A DNA stretch of 64,000 nt from Gigaspora rosea (GCA_003550325.1 QKWP01000609.1:131728-195727), one strand, 5' to 3'; shown: positions 33,432 through 44,068, numbered from the stretch's first letter. Notes: generated from the letters alone by a model not told the origin. A program made the numbers and translations.

Positions 33432-36400
33432 TTAGACCCGATGATTTCGGTTGCAAAGAAGGCAAGTGAGATGTACGTTCCCTTTAATATGCCCCAAACT
33501 ATTGTGGATTCGATCTACTGTCCACTGAAGTATATCTCCTGGCTGATCCCATTCGAATTTCATTTCGATAAAACATGATGCACATCTTTCTTTCTGAATA
33601 CGTTTTAATATGAGGATATAGTCGACTGTTAGATCAAATTCACGGCCTTTTTCTTTGTCCTGGCCCATATATCTGATAAGTTTTTCCTGAATGGACGGCC
33701 TCAATTCGTGTTCTAGCCGTTTTTTCTTTTTTTCCTCCTCAATCTTTTGGGCAATTTCAGGGGGTAATGGGGGCGCTTCAACCCGAATGAGTTGGCTTAA
33801 ATATTCTATGCGACCAACTGCCAAATATATTAGATTATCCCAGGCTAGGTTTTCATCAATGACCCAAACACGTTGTGGCGACTTAAGAGTCATTCCTTGA
33901 CTAGTATGAATGGTCATTGCGTATCCGAGTTCCCAATCTATGACTTTTTTATCCGCTAATATGTCTTTTAAGAACTTGTCAGAGAGTGTATTTAAGGGCA
34001 AATATTCTATATCATTTTTTACTAACTCCTTCTTTTCAGATGAGCCGGGAATTTGGACAAGGCAATTCTGTTTGCGTCCATCTCTTGGTCTATAAATTAA
34101 CGGGATCAGTACATTGGAATATTTTTTTCGATGAAGTTCTAAGCATTTATGGGAAGCAATTCTTCGGGAAAGTATATGTGCTGATAAGATACGATCTGAT
34201 GGCTTCCATTCAGCTTCAAGATATTCCCATTTTTTTGCAACTGGAAGTGCTTCACGGAATAAGTCTGACTGCACTCTGTTATTTTGGCGTCGCATTTTTT
34301 TCTTAAGCTCTTGTAATCTAGGGCATTTGGCCCGATAGTCAGTCAAGACTTCCTCATAGTATTCAGTTCGTTCTTTTAACCAGTCATGAGGCATTTCTCC
34401 AAAGAATGGTGGAGGCTGAGCATCATCTCCGCAACAGATTACCTGACATTTTTGCTTTAGTAAGTAGTCAATAAACATTTCGAGAATATGCCTAGGCACT
34501 GTGCATACCTCGTCCCAGATGACAACTCGTGGAAATTTCTTTTCTCCCATACGTTCAGGTGTCCATTCTCCCACACCATTCCATCTAAAGAAGCTATGCC
34601 AAGTTTGGGCTTTTACTTTACGATCATTTTGAAAATCTTTAGCTAGCGCATTTGTATGGGTGAAAACAACCATGTTTATATCTTTGAAGATTCGAATTGC
34701 ACGCGTTGTCTTTCCAGAACCACCACCTCCATTGAGATAAGAAACTCGGGATCTTGTAATAGGATCATGAATTGATGGAGCAGTACTTTCGGTAATATCT
34801 TTAATCGATTCCCAATGCCTATTTTTTGGCCAGTATACAACATTAGGATCTGGACCATGAATTTTTTCTCCTTTATCACGCCATTGTCCAGGCTGTATTT
34901 CTCTAATCGGTTCTGAAAGAATCTTTTCTTTTAGAGGTTCGGTTATTTTAGTAATGGCTATACTAGTATTGCTAGATGGCTTCTTATCAGGGATAACTTT
35001 CCAAAAACCTTTATGAGCATACCAATCCCAAAAGCAATCATGACAAACAAATGGTTTATGTTTGCTACATGGAAAATATTCTCCTACCGCTAGAGGCATT
35101 TTAGTTTTTTGGAATACTTTAACCGATTCTATAAACGATGGGTTGTTACACACTGCACATGAATGCCAGTCGTGTAGACATAGAAATTTACTAGTATTTA
35201 CCGAATCTTTGGGATAGCTAATCTTTTGCTTAACTTGCTTAAAGAAGGCAGATACGTTTTCGATCTTATATAAGGCCTCTCTTCGTATATATATAGAATC
35301 TGTTGCGATTCTTACTACTTCATTAGGGCCAAATCTTCGAAGCATTTCCAGTAAGTTTATATGGGCGTAAGCTAACATTGAGGCTCGCAAATGTGTATAT
35401 TGAGGCTGATGGCCTTCGTAGTATGTAAGTATATGTCCAAGCGGACATTTATCACTACCTGCATATGTTCCTTCTTTAATGCAATCCTGGATCAAGAAAT
35501 CAAGTTCACCTTCGTCTATTACAACCCGGTGAGTAAGGCGTTTTTCTTCAACTTTATTTCCTTGTGTGAACTTTCCTATGATTGCGCAACTTATATCCCG
35601 ATTTTTAGGCAACCACACTTTTGTCTGCTTGGTAAGAGAAATAATGGCTTCTCCTATAGTTACACTTTCTAGGATACCTGCTTCGAGAAGATATCGTAGA
35701 AGTACGATAGGAGTCCAGCCTTTTGCCTTCCCACATCCTTCTCCACTTCGGCAAGCAAAATGTTTTCCATACCAAACGGGAATTGCTTGATGAATATTGG
35801 GAACGAATTTGAAGGATCTTACCTGCACAAATCCAGTTATATCGTCCTGTGGTAATTCTCCATTCACTGCTACTCGAACAAGATGATGTGTTGGGTGTCC
35901 AAATCGCTTAAACCATGGTGAACACTCTCCTTGACCACGCATACTTGCCGGGTAGCATTCCTTCATGTCTATGCATACAACTTCTCCGACTTGGTAGTTT
36001 GGTGCATTCCATCGACCTCCATGCCCATGTTCAACACAAGATTGCTTTATATTTTCATGTACACTGGCCGGAGTTGGATGCCAATTATTAATCTCATTGG
36101 CAAGCTTTCCTCCGGCATGATTAGTACCAAATACCTGCTCTGCTAACTCAACTATTTTAAGTGATTCTAGGGACTCCCGCTTTCTTTCTTCACTAATTAT
36201 TCCTTCCTGAAATTGCCAGTCTACCGCGTCCTTAAATAATTCTTCACACGCTTTTATAATATCTGTATGCTTTATCCATGTCCTAAATGTATGACCATCT
36301 TCTAGGACAAATTGGGATATTGATTGGATCTCTTCTAATGTTTCATCTTCCCCGAGTCCAAGTCCAATAAGCCATATTGCTTGTGGACCTTGAAGAGTTT

Positions 36401-36443
36401 TATTAATGGCCATCCATGCATTATCATTATAATATTCAACCAT
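33432..36443 (-). CDS. Family-B DNA polymerase palm, SF1 helicase and HNH-like tail in one protein
   Basis: An open 1003-residue frame. Residues 155-390 form a family-B polymerase palm: motif A VCIDMKECYPASM (Asp159), motif B-like DISCAIIGKF (284-292), motif C RIATDSIYI (Asp381). A Cys/His cluster at 422-470 is zinc-binding-like. Residues about 565-885 are a superfamily 1 helicase: Walker A GGGGSGKTT (572-580), a THTNALA region, Walker B VVIWDEV (640-646), motif III CGDDAQPPP (671-679), motif V TIHTSQGMTL (844-853), motif VI AVGRIEYLSQ. The C-terminus has C-x2-C (954, 957), VDRIHNSLGH and C-x2-C-N-R-N-H (994-1001), an HNH-like fold. It would copy, unwind and perhaps nick the element's DNA. 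No 3'-5' exonuclease was seen in this frame. Fossil element gene, but the frame looks whole. Confidence 0.85.
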   Translation of the reverse strand: MVEYYNDNAWMAINKTLQGPQAIWLIGLGLGEDETLEEIQSISQFVLEDGHTFRTWIKHTDIIKACEELFKDAVDWQFQEGIISEERKRESLESLKIVELAEQVFGTNHAGGKLANEINNWHPTPASVHENIKQSCVEHGHGGRWNAPNYQVGEVVCIDMKECYPASMRGQGECSPWFKRFGHPTHHLVRVAVNGELPQDDITGFVQVRSFKFVPNIHQAIPVWYGKHFACRSGEGCGKAKGWTPIVLLRYLLEAGILESVTIGEAIISLTKQTKVWLPKNRDISCAIIGKFTQGNKVEEKRLTHRVVIDEGELDFLIQDCIKEGTYAGSDKCPLGHILTYYEGHQPQYTHLRASMLAYAHINLLEMLRRFGPNEVVRIATDSIYIRREALYKIENVSAFFKQVKQKISYPKDSVNTSKFLCLHDWHSCAVCNNPSFIESVKVFQKTKMPLAVGEYFPCSKHKPFVCHDCFWDWYAHKGFWKVIPDKKPSSNTSIAITKITEPLKEKILSEPIREIQPGQWRDKGEKIHGPDPNVVYWPKNRHWESIKDITESTAPSIHDPITRSRVSYLNGGGGSGKTTRAIRIFKDINMVVFTHTNALAKDFQNDRKVKAQTWHSFFRWNGVGEWTPERMGEKKFPRVVIWDEVCTVPRHILEMFIDYLLKQKCQVICCGDDAQPPPFFGEMPHDWLKERTEYYEEVLTDYRAKCPRLQELKKKMRRQNNRVQSDLFREALPVAKKWEYLEAEWKPSDRILSAHILSRRIASHKCLELHRKKYSNVLIPLIYRPRDGRKQNCLVQIPGSSEKKELVKNDIEYLPLNTLSDKFLKDILADKKVIDWELGYAMTIHTSQGMTLKSPQRVWVIDENLAWDNLIYLAVGRIEYLSQLIRVEAPPLPPEIAQKIEEEKKKKRLEHELRPSIQEKLIRYMGQDKEKGREFDLTVDYILILKRIQKERCASCFIEMKFEWDQPGDILQWTVDRIHNSLGHIKGNVHLTCLLCNRNHRV

Positions 36444-36767
36444 TCAGTCTTTTGGAAAGTGTTGGTTTCTGGGGAATGCATGGCCATTGTAAACTACTAT
36501 CTCAATCTCTTCAAACCTACCTGTTCGATATTTTCCACTATTAAAAATGGTCCCGTGGGTAATATCAAGCAATTTGATTGGCCTCTTAAGTATTCTTTCT
36601 AATTCTACTATATCCTCTACCCAAGCACCAGGTTGACGCATTCTTTTTTCCCACGCGCCAATTTTTTGTTTACTTATACTTGTAAGCACATATCCTCTTT
36701 TTGCTTTTTCAAAATGCTCTATTACTCGTTGGGCCACACAATTAAGTGCACCATCTTTCATTGGCAT
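36444..36767 (-). CDS. OTU-like (tentative) segment adjoining the polymerase gene
   Basis: 107 residues directly upstream of the polymerase-helicase frame on the same strand. An early KDGALNCVAQRVIEHF segment places a Cys after Asp-Gly, followed by a helix, and the end reads VVYNGHAF. OTU-family cysteine proteases show Asp-Gly-x-Cys followed by a helix and a late His in such a strand, so an OTU-like fold is possible. The match is only by eye and the catalytic role is unproven. It may belong with the polymerase gene as an N-terminal part. Confidence 0.4.
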   Translation of the reverse strand: MPMKDGALNCVAQRVIEHFEKAKRGYVLTSISKQKIGAWEKRMRQPGAWVEDIVELERILKRPIKLLDITHGTIFNSGKYRTGRFEEIEIVVYNGHAFPRNQHFPKD

Positions 36768-36868
36768 TAATCGATTACTATTTGGCTCTCGGATTCTATA
36801 TAGCCCATAGACGACTGCATTAGCAGTAAGTTCTTCAAAATCGGAGCTTTTAATTTGAATTTCTCTAA

Positions 36869-37693
36869 CTAAAAACTTTCCATCAATTCCAACCCAAAAG
36901 CCTGGTTTCGTCTTTTTGTAAGAATAACATTTGGACCTCCTGGAACGAATTTCTTACCAGCCTTTTTTGACTCACATATGGGCTCATATTTGTCAATAAT
37001 TTTGAAATTATCATTATTTGGGCGAATAAATTTTACCCTTATAAGAAACCTATCATCATCTATTGCATTTAAAATTTTCTTGGCACGCTCTTCAGTCATT
37101 CTAGCTTCATACATTTCCTCTTTCTCTATTGCAAACCAGGTTGAAAATGTATATTCAGCACCATCTACCTTAAACATATCTTTTGCTGTCTGAATTCCCT
37201 TTTGCCATACTTTTTGATGCATTTTATCGTCTGGGAATAGGACCGGCCAAGACACTTTTTTATCTATATCTTTTGGATCATCTTTAGACTCATCCCTTTG
37301 GTCAATGATTGCAGGAGTTGAGGTTTTCTTTTGCGATCTACTAAGAGTCTTTTCCATTAAATTAAACCATTCTGCATCTGTTTTTGGAACCTCTTTATTA
37401 ATAATAGTTGGGTTGTTTTTTATTTTAGGATTCGCTAGCCAGTTGGCCAAATCCTCTATAGATAAATAAGTAGCTTCCTTTTCACGGACATGGACTATAG
37501 GAGATAGGGAGCTGGGTACTGGTGTTTGAGATCTGGATACATTAAGATTAGGTGACTGAACCGGATTAGATATTTGGGGTTGCTTACACTTAAACTTTCT
37601 GTTAAGATGATTTGTTAAATCACGAGTCTTTTTAAAGTCGTTCTTTCCACATCGAGGGCATTGAAGTACCATTTTTGATAGTAAGTGAAACAA
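36869..37693 (-). CDS. C2HC zinc-finger protein upstream of the polymerase gene
   Basis: 274 residues. The N-terminal finger LQCPRCGKNDFKKTRDLTNH then a Cys: C-x2-C-x12-H-x6-C at residues 12-35. A Pro/Ser-rich linker follows (about 40-70). The rest is charged and helical, with DAEWFNLMEKTL (about 107-118), a YTFSTWFAIEKEEMYEARM segment and a basic end. A DNA-binding role for the finger is plausible. It is the 5'-most frame of the minus-strand block and about 150 bp from the right TIR. Family not recognised. Confidence 0.6.
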   Translation of the reverse strand: MFHLLSKMVLQCPRCGKNDFKKTRDLTNHLNRKFKCKQPQISNPVQSPNLNVSRSQTPVPSSLSPIVHVREKEATYLSIEDLANWLANPKIKNNPTIINKEVPKTDAEWFNLMEKTLSRSQKKTSTPAIIDQRDESKDDPKDIDKKVSWPVLFPDDKMHQKVWQKGIQTAKDMFKVDGAEYTFSTWFAIEKEEMYEARMTEERAKKILNAIDDDRFLIRVKFIRPNNDNFKIIDKYEPICESKKAGKKFVPGGPNVILTKRRNQAFGLELMESF

Positions 37694-37841
37694 TTTAGCT
37701 GTTTGTATTAATAGTACGAAAACTTTTGTTCAAATAAAAATAATTAATTATTTCTCTCTTGATCTGTCAATCGACGGGGATAGCCTAACCTGATAGCATA
37801 TTTCATTAGGTTTCCTTTTTTTTTGAATTTATAAGAAAAAA

Positions 37842-38383
37842 AGGTTTGTAGCAAGCCGACTAGCTCTGAACCCGGTCTTTGCAGAAAACATGCTAGTGGT
37901 TACTATGTAACCCAATATATTAATAGGCTTCGGGAGAGAGCAACTGTCTTCTCGTAATTTTATCCTGTTTTTTTGGAGTAAAAAATAGGTGAAAATTTTT
38001 TAACCGGGGCAGACATTTTTTCATTAGATTATTATGTGCTAAAGCAATAAAAATTAACACCATCATATAGACTTTCTAGCCCGATGTTAAGACCAAGTAG
38101 AATAACAAAAATATATCATTTTTTATATATGATATTAAGGCCCAATAGGCGGAAGAATACGTTAAAACAAATTAGCGATCTTAATGAGTAGAAGGCGTTA
38201 AAGAGCATTCCTGGTATATAAAAATTAACACCATCATATATTCTTTCTAGCCCGATTTTAAGACCAAATAGGATAACAAAAAATATATCATTTTTTATAT
38301 ATTATATTAAGGCCCAATAGGCAGAAGAGTACATAACCGGGTGTATATTTTTTTTCACTTTGGTCTGCCCACCCTCCCTGCTG
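37842..38383 (-). repeat. Right terminal inverted repeat
   Basis: Reverse complement of 24078-24617, with the same internal duplication. The outer end reads CCCTCCCTGCTG. Confidence 0.92.
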
Positions 38384-39023
38384 CTCAAACTAGGAGAACT
38401 ATTATTTATCAAGTCTGTCTAAAAACATTCCAGGTTCTTTCTTCCTGCAGTGTTTCAGTTTCTCAATAGATAGTCTTGAGTTCTAGTTGCTATTTAATAT
38501 AGTTAATTTACTCTTATATATATTAAATGTGCAGTTTTTATAAGTTAGCCTTTTTAAAAAATTTGGTACAGGTAATTATCAAAAAGAGTTGTCTTTTGTT
38601 AAAATTTATTTTAAAAATTTTTATTTATGATTATTGATAATTGCTATATATAAAGTTAAAACAATACTATACAAATTGATTATTATACAATAATATACAT
38701 TGTTCAAAAGAAAATAAAATACATTTACTTTAAAACTTTTATATAAATTAGTTAACATTTCATTAATACATTTTTTTTATTTTATGTTTTTTCACCAAAA
38801 AAATTACAAATTTTTTAGCTATATCATTGATATATAAAATAAAAAACTGTACTAATTAAAAGTTATCCAATTTGTATAAAATTTTTAAAATAGATATATT
38901 TTATTCTTCTAAACAACTTAAATTATTGCATAAAAGTTGATTTAATTAGTAAAATTGTGACTTACCTATATAACAACTATCTATAATTATATATAAAATT
39001 TTTAAAAAATACCTTTATTAAAT
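38384..39023. repeat. Right flank: palindromic repeat related to 22440-23165
   Basis: 38580-38995 holds the TTGTTCAAAAGAAAATAAAATAC and TTAGTTAACATTTCATTA type sequence and its reverse complement. It is a relative of the repeats left of the 14.3-kb element. No gene. Confidence 0.6.
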
Positions 39024-40591
39024 TACAGTCAAACCTCTATATAATTACACCCTTGGGATACAAAAAGTGGTGATTATATAGATATTTAACTAATATAGAG
39101 GAATTCTATATAATCACTATTATAATAAAATTGCATATAAAAAAAAATTGTGATTATATAGAAGTTTTAATAAATAAAAATTTTTAAAATTTTTAAATAA
39201 TTGATTATCTTTTATATATACAAAAGTTAAATTATACTAAGCAAATCGAAAAAAATGCCATAAGTAACATTGTTCAGGAGACAAAATTACATATATCCTA
39301 AAATTTGTAAATAATTTGAATAACATTTTATTATTACACTTTTACAATTTATATTTAGCGAAAAAAATTAAAAAAATTAAAATTTTTTAACTTAATCATA
39401 AATTATAAAAGTGTATTAATAAAATTTTAACCAAATTATCTTAAAATTTCAGAGTATATGTAATTTTGTATCCCGAACAACTGTACTTAGATCATTTTTA
39501 TCGATTTACTTTAGATAATATTATCTTTAATATGTAGCTACGATATACGATTATTTTAAAAAAAATTTAAAAAAATTTTTTTAAAATAATCGTATATCGT
39601 AGCTACATATAAAAGTTAAAATTATCTAAAGTAAATTGTAAAAATTATCTAAGTAAAGTTGTTCGGGATAAAAAATTACATATACTCTGAAATTTTGAGA
39701 TAATTTGGTTAAAATTTTATTAATACACTTTTATAAGGCTATATAAACTTAATGTTTTGGTTCTCATAACCCGGCCGGGTCATATTTTGAAAATTTTTTG
39801 AAAAAATTTTTTATATGTTTTAATAGCCGAGTGGAATTTCAAAAAATTTTTTTAAAAAATTTTATAAAATTTAAAATTTTTATATATAAAATTTTTAAAT
39901 AAAGTCCAGATGAGCGGGTCATTACTTTATTTATTTTAGTATTTAATACTATAATGCCGAGTTATTATTTTTTAAAATTAAAATTTAAATTTTATAATTT
40001 AAAAAATTTTAAAAATTTTTAAATAAAAGTCCGGCCTGTCGGGTCATTTTTTTTTTTTATGTTATGAGAACCAAAAAATTAATTTTATATGGCCTAATTT
40101 ACAATTAAGTTAAAAAAATTTTAATTTTTTTAATTTTTTTCGTCTAAACATAAATTGTAATAGTGTAATAATAAAATGTTATTCAAATTATTTGAAAATT
40201 TCAAAATAGATGTAATTTTATCTTCTGAACAATGTTACTTATAGCATTTTTTTCGATTTGCTTAGTATAATTTTAACTTTTATATGTAGAAAAGATAATC
40301 GATTATTAAAAAAAAACAAATTTAAAAATTTTTACTCGTTAAAAAATAATAATTAATAACTTAAAAAAATATTTATAATAATAAAATAATTAATTTAAAA
40401 TGTTATAATAATAATGTGATTATGTAGGGGTAGTTTTATATAGATGGTAAATAAAAAATTGTGATAGTAATTATAATGCAAATGTGCTTATATAGAGGTG
40501 AAAATTATAGTAAAAGATTGGTAAACTTACAAAAGTGATTATATTGGTTTTGTAACTATATAGAGGGTGACTATATGGAGGTTTGACTGTA
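39024..40591. mobile_element. Pogo/mariner-like foldback element
   Basis: Ends TACAGTCAAACCTCTATATA and ATATGGAGGTTTGACTGTA, with TA at both sides (TA duplication, as in Tc1/mariner-pogo). About 1.56 kb, long internal inverted arms, no transposase. A palindrome at 39530-39610 centres on TAGCTACGATATACGATTAT. The element 39735-40097 is inserted in it. Confidence 0.85.
39735..40097. mobile_element. MITE with CCCGGCCGGGTC motif, nested
   Basis: The ends AAGGCTATATAAACTTAATG and TTAATTTTATATGGCCTAA bracket GGTTCTCATAACCCGGCCGG and GTTATGAGAACC, forming inverted repeats. The second copy is 60963-61333. Confidence 0.8.
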
Positions 40592-41135
40592 CTTATATTA
40601 TATTAATTATAATTTGTACTTATATAGAGGTAACTTTATAAGTCACACTTCTTTATAATTACTGTATTAGTATGTGCCCAATTGTGTAATTATATAGAAG
40701 AATGACTATATTGTTATTATTTTTTTTATTAATTAATTAATTATTTTTTTTTTTATTTTTTTTTTTTTACTCTTAGGCAGTCTCGCATTAATTATTTATT
40801 TTAATAAACCTGCTATATCTTAAACAAATTATATTATTTTGAATATACCAAATCTACTACAAATTCACAAGATATATCTAAACATAAATTCTTCAAATAA
40901 CAAAATAGCTTAAAAAATTATAAATTTATTTTACCTTGAGTACCCTTTTAGCAATTAAATAGATAAATTTTTTTTTTAATATCTTTAGAGATATAGCACT
41001 CAAGTGATATATACTAATAGATTTAGATTAATAAGAAGTACTATATTACAATAATTAAAAGTATTAATATTTAATTGGTGCTATAAAAAAATAAATTGTA
41101 ATAATTCTAATGCATTAACTACTAAAATTATAATA
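40592..41135. other. AT-rich spacer with TATATAGAGG motifs
   Basis: Extra AATTATATAGAGG/AGAAGAATGACTATA fragments resembling pogo-like ends occur at 40610-40710. No gene. Confidence 0.5.
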
Positions 41136-42404
41136 TGATAGTGTAAAACCTAAGTCACTAGCTAGTAAAACCTGAGTTTATTAGTTAAATCTGAGTTTTT
41201 TAAAAAAAAAATAAGTAAAATCTGAGTTTATTAGTAAAACATGAGTTTATTAGTAAAATCCAAGTTTATTAAAAAAAATAAGTAAAATTTGATAACTATC
41301 TAATTAAATTCGATGAAAATTTTTTTATTTGAATTTATAAACCCATAGATTTTAAAAAAAAATTCATTGAATTTGGTCAGGTGATTATCAAGATATCTTC
41401 GCTCAAAGTATAGAAAAAAATCAAAACATCTATCAAAATAGAAGCTGCACTAAATTTTTTTCTGAGCAAAGATATCTTGACAACCACCTGATCAAATTTG
41501 ATGAATATTTTTTTTATTTGAATTCTATGAAACCATAAAATTCAAATAAAAAAAGTTTCATCAAATTTGATTAGGTGGTTGTCAAGATGTTTTGCCCAAA
41601 GTTTTAGAAAAAATTTGGTATAGCTTCTATTTTGATAGATGTTTTGATTTTTCTAAAACTTTGGGCGAAGATATCTTAACAACCACCTTACCAAATTCAA
41701 TGAAATTTTTTCATTTGAAATCTATGGATTTATAAAATTCAAATAAAAATTTTTATCGAATTTGATTAGGTGGTTGTCAAGCTATTTTCACTCAATTTAT
41801 AAAAAAAATCAAAATGTCTATTAAAATAGAAGCTGCACCAAATTTTTTCTAAAACTTTGAGCAAAGATATCTTTACAACCACCTGATCAAATTTGATTAA
41901 ACTTTTTTTATTTGAATTTTATGATTTCATAGGATTCAAATAAAAAAAATATTCATCAAATTTGATTAGGTAGTTGTCAAGATATCTTTGCTTAAAGTTT
42001 TAGAAAAAAATATGGTGCAGCTTCTATTTTGATAGACATTTTGATTTTTTTCTATAAATTGAACAAAGATATCTTGATAATCACCTGTTCAAATTCGATG
42101 AAATTTTTTTCTTTTGAAATTTATAGGTTTATGGGATTCAAATAACAAAATTTTCATCGAATTTGATCAGGTGGTTGTTAAGATATTTTTGCTTAAAATT
42201 TTAGAACAATTTTTGTTTAACCCTATCTATATCAGATTTTACTTATTTTTTTTAATAAATAGATTTTACTAATAAACTTAGATTTTACTAATAAACTCAG
42301 GTTTTACTGCTAAACTCAGATTATATATATTTTTTTTAAAAAACTTAGATTTTACTAATAAATTTAGATTTTACTAGCTAGTAACTCAGGTTTCACCCTG
42401 TCGT
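41136..42404. mobile_element. Foldback element with alternating inverted array
   Basis: The ends GTGTAAAACCTAAGTCACTA / GTAACTCAGGTTTCACCCTG are inverted, followed by AGTAAAATCTGAGTTTATTA repeats mirrored at the other end. The core 41365-42190 is an array of about nine units of a motif like GATCAGGTGGTTGTCAAGAT, alternating in orientation every 100 bp or so. Confidence 0.8.
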
Positions 42405-42417
42405 ATTATATCATAGG

Positions 42418-42717
42418 TTTCTGAAAATAAGCTACCTCTAAAGAAGCTACTTCCCAGATTTTTAGAAAAATTTTTAAAGAAATCATTAACAGTCACTATA
42501 TATAAAACTTTTTTTTACTATATAAACTTCAAAGTTTAGTTAAATAAAGTTGTTCAGCACAACAAAATACACTTATAGTAAAAATTTCATGCCATTTGGA
42601 CAACTTTTTATTAGTATGTTTTTCAATTTTTTGAAATATTTAACAATCTAAAAATAAGCTAACCCAATGAATTTTTGTATAACTTTTTGGCCAAAAGGGT
42701 AGCTTATTTTTGAACAA
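42418..42717. mobile_element. AAAATAAGCTACC-family MITE, second copy
   Basis: Ends CTGAAAATAAGCTACC and GGTAGCTTATTTTTGAAC. The interior has AAAGTTGTTCAGCACAAC, a module shared with other repeats here. Confidence 0.7.
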
Positions 42718-43361
42718 ATACGGTAATTATATATAGCCACTAAAGATCTGTAATACTATCTTGGATAAAGGACAAATAATTTAGGTGAAAGAAAAGTTCT
42801 TATTGATTCAATTTAAGATAATATTTTAAAGTAATATAAATTTTAATACATTCTGGGATTATACCATATTTGGTTATTGCAGATTGCACCTTATATGGTA
42901 ATAATAATTTGTTGAATTGTTTTGGATTTTTTTTTCAGATTATCTATATACTACAAAAGATTGGCTAATATTTAAATTTTTAAAACATCAAATCTAAGAT
43001 TGGTTATTAAATAAAATTTTATTTTTCTTAGTTTTTTTAAATTAATTTTATTAATTAAGTTCTAACTATATGAATCTAATTATATACTAATGTACTATTA
43101 CAATATTAAGAATAAAAAACTAGTTTTTATACCAAACTCCTGTGCTAGTCATAAATATACCAAACTCTTATGCTACCCAATCTATCTAACTCTTGCCCCA
43201 AATCTACCTAACTCCTGTTCTGAATCTATCTAACTCTTGTCTTGTATTTACCAATTTCTGTGCTATGTTTATTCTGCTAGGCAGTATCTATTAAAAATTT
43301 GTTCTTGTATTAATAGAAATTTTGATACAAGGCCTAATAAAAAAAAATTAGATAATCGATA
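42718..43361. other. AT-rich spacer with a short tandem
   Basis: 43135-43265 has loose repeats of ACCAAACTCCTGTGCTA and TCTATCTAACTCTTG. No ORF. Confidence 0.5.
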
Positions 43362-44068
43362 TAGTCAGATTTCTCTAAGTGCACACTATTAGGACCAAGT
43401 ATGAGTATGCATTTATAAAGGGTGTGCATTTATAAAGAATATATAAAAAAAATGTATAGCCAATTAGAAGAAAGATTCAATGCACATAATTGATAATATT
43501 TAAAACTAGAAATTGGAACTATTTAACTGCATATAAGTTTTTTATAAAATGTGGTGAAGTCATTAGAAATGGGACAAATCTATCTAATAAATTTGTTCCA
43601 TTTCTATTGACTCCACCCCAAATGCCAGGCCAAATTATGTTGATTATGGGCCAAAATTATCTTAATTCTGGCTAAATTAAATGGTTGAACAAATTAAATA
43701 TATTTTAACAAATATTATTAATAAATACACTTATTATTTAGATAAATTAATAAGTACAATAGCTTAAAATATCTAATATAAAATATACTATTGTTGTCTA
43801 ACTACTTTGTAATTTTATATATGATCTTAGCTTTTTTTAATCCTGAATTTAGTATTTTAATTGATCGAATTTTTATATAAATTGTATGTGTATATTTATA
43901 GAAGTGTATATATAAGTCTGCAACTACAAAAATCTATAAAATTTATGCAAATGCAGAGTGTAAAGAATGTGTACTTATTATTAAGTTCCAAGCTTGGGAC
44001 TGGGGTAAGATGTGCACTTAAGAAGTATGTGCACTTAGAAAAGGTACACTTAGGGAGGTCTGACTGTA
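43362..44068. mobile_element. Pogo-like MITE with CAGTCAGACC ends
   Basis: The left end TAGTCAGATTTCTCTAAGTG and the right end AGGGAGGTCTGACTGTA are inverted, with internal AAGTGCACAC / GTGTGCAC-type repeats. TA flanks. No transposase. Confidence 0.75.

Larger units (their letters stand above)
24078..38383. mobile_element. Polinton-like element with Gag-like module, 14.3 kb
   Basis: Inverted termini start CAGCAGGGAGGG and run about 540 bp (24078-24617 versus 37842-38383), about 95% alike by eye, so fairly recent. Parts: Cys-rich ORF, 119-residue ORF, integrase region, Gag-like and retropepsin-like block, three small relics, Crinkler-header-like ORF, polymerase-helicase-HNH protein, OTU-like segment and C2HC-finger ORF. 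End to end it looks structurally complete, but it carries roughly five to eight breaks, mostly in the integrase and Gag-protease parts; the large polymerase-helicase frame is open. I saw no reverse transcriptase, no packaging ATPase and no jelly-roll capsid. A target-site duplication could not be recognised, and the outermost 20 bp are uncertain. Confidence 0.8.
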
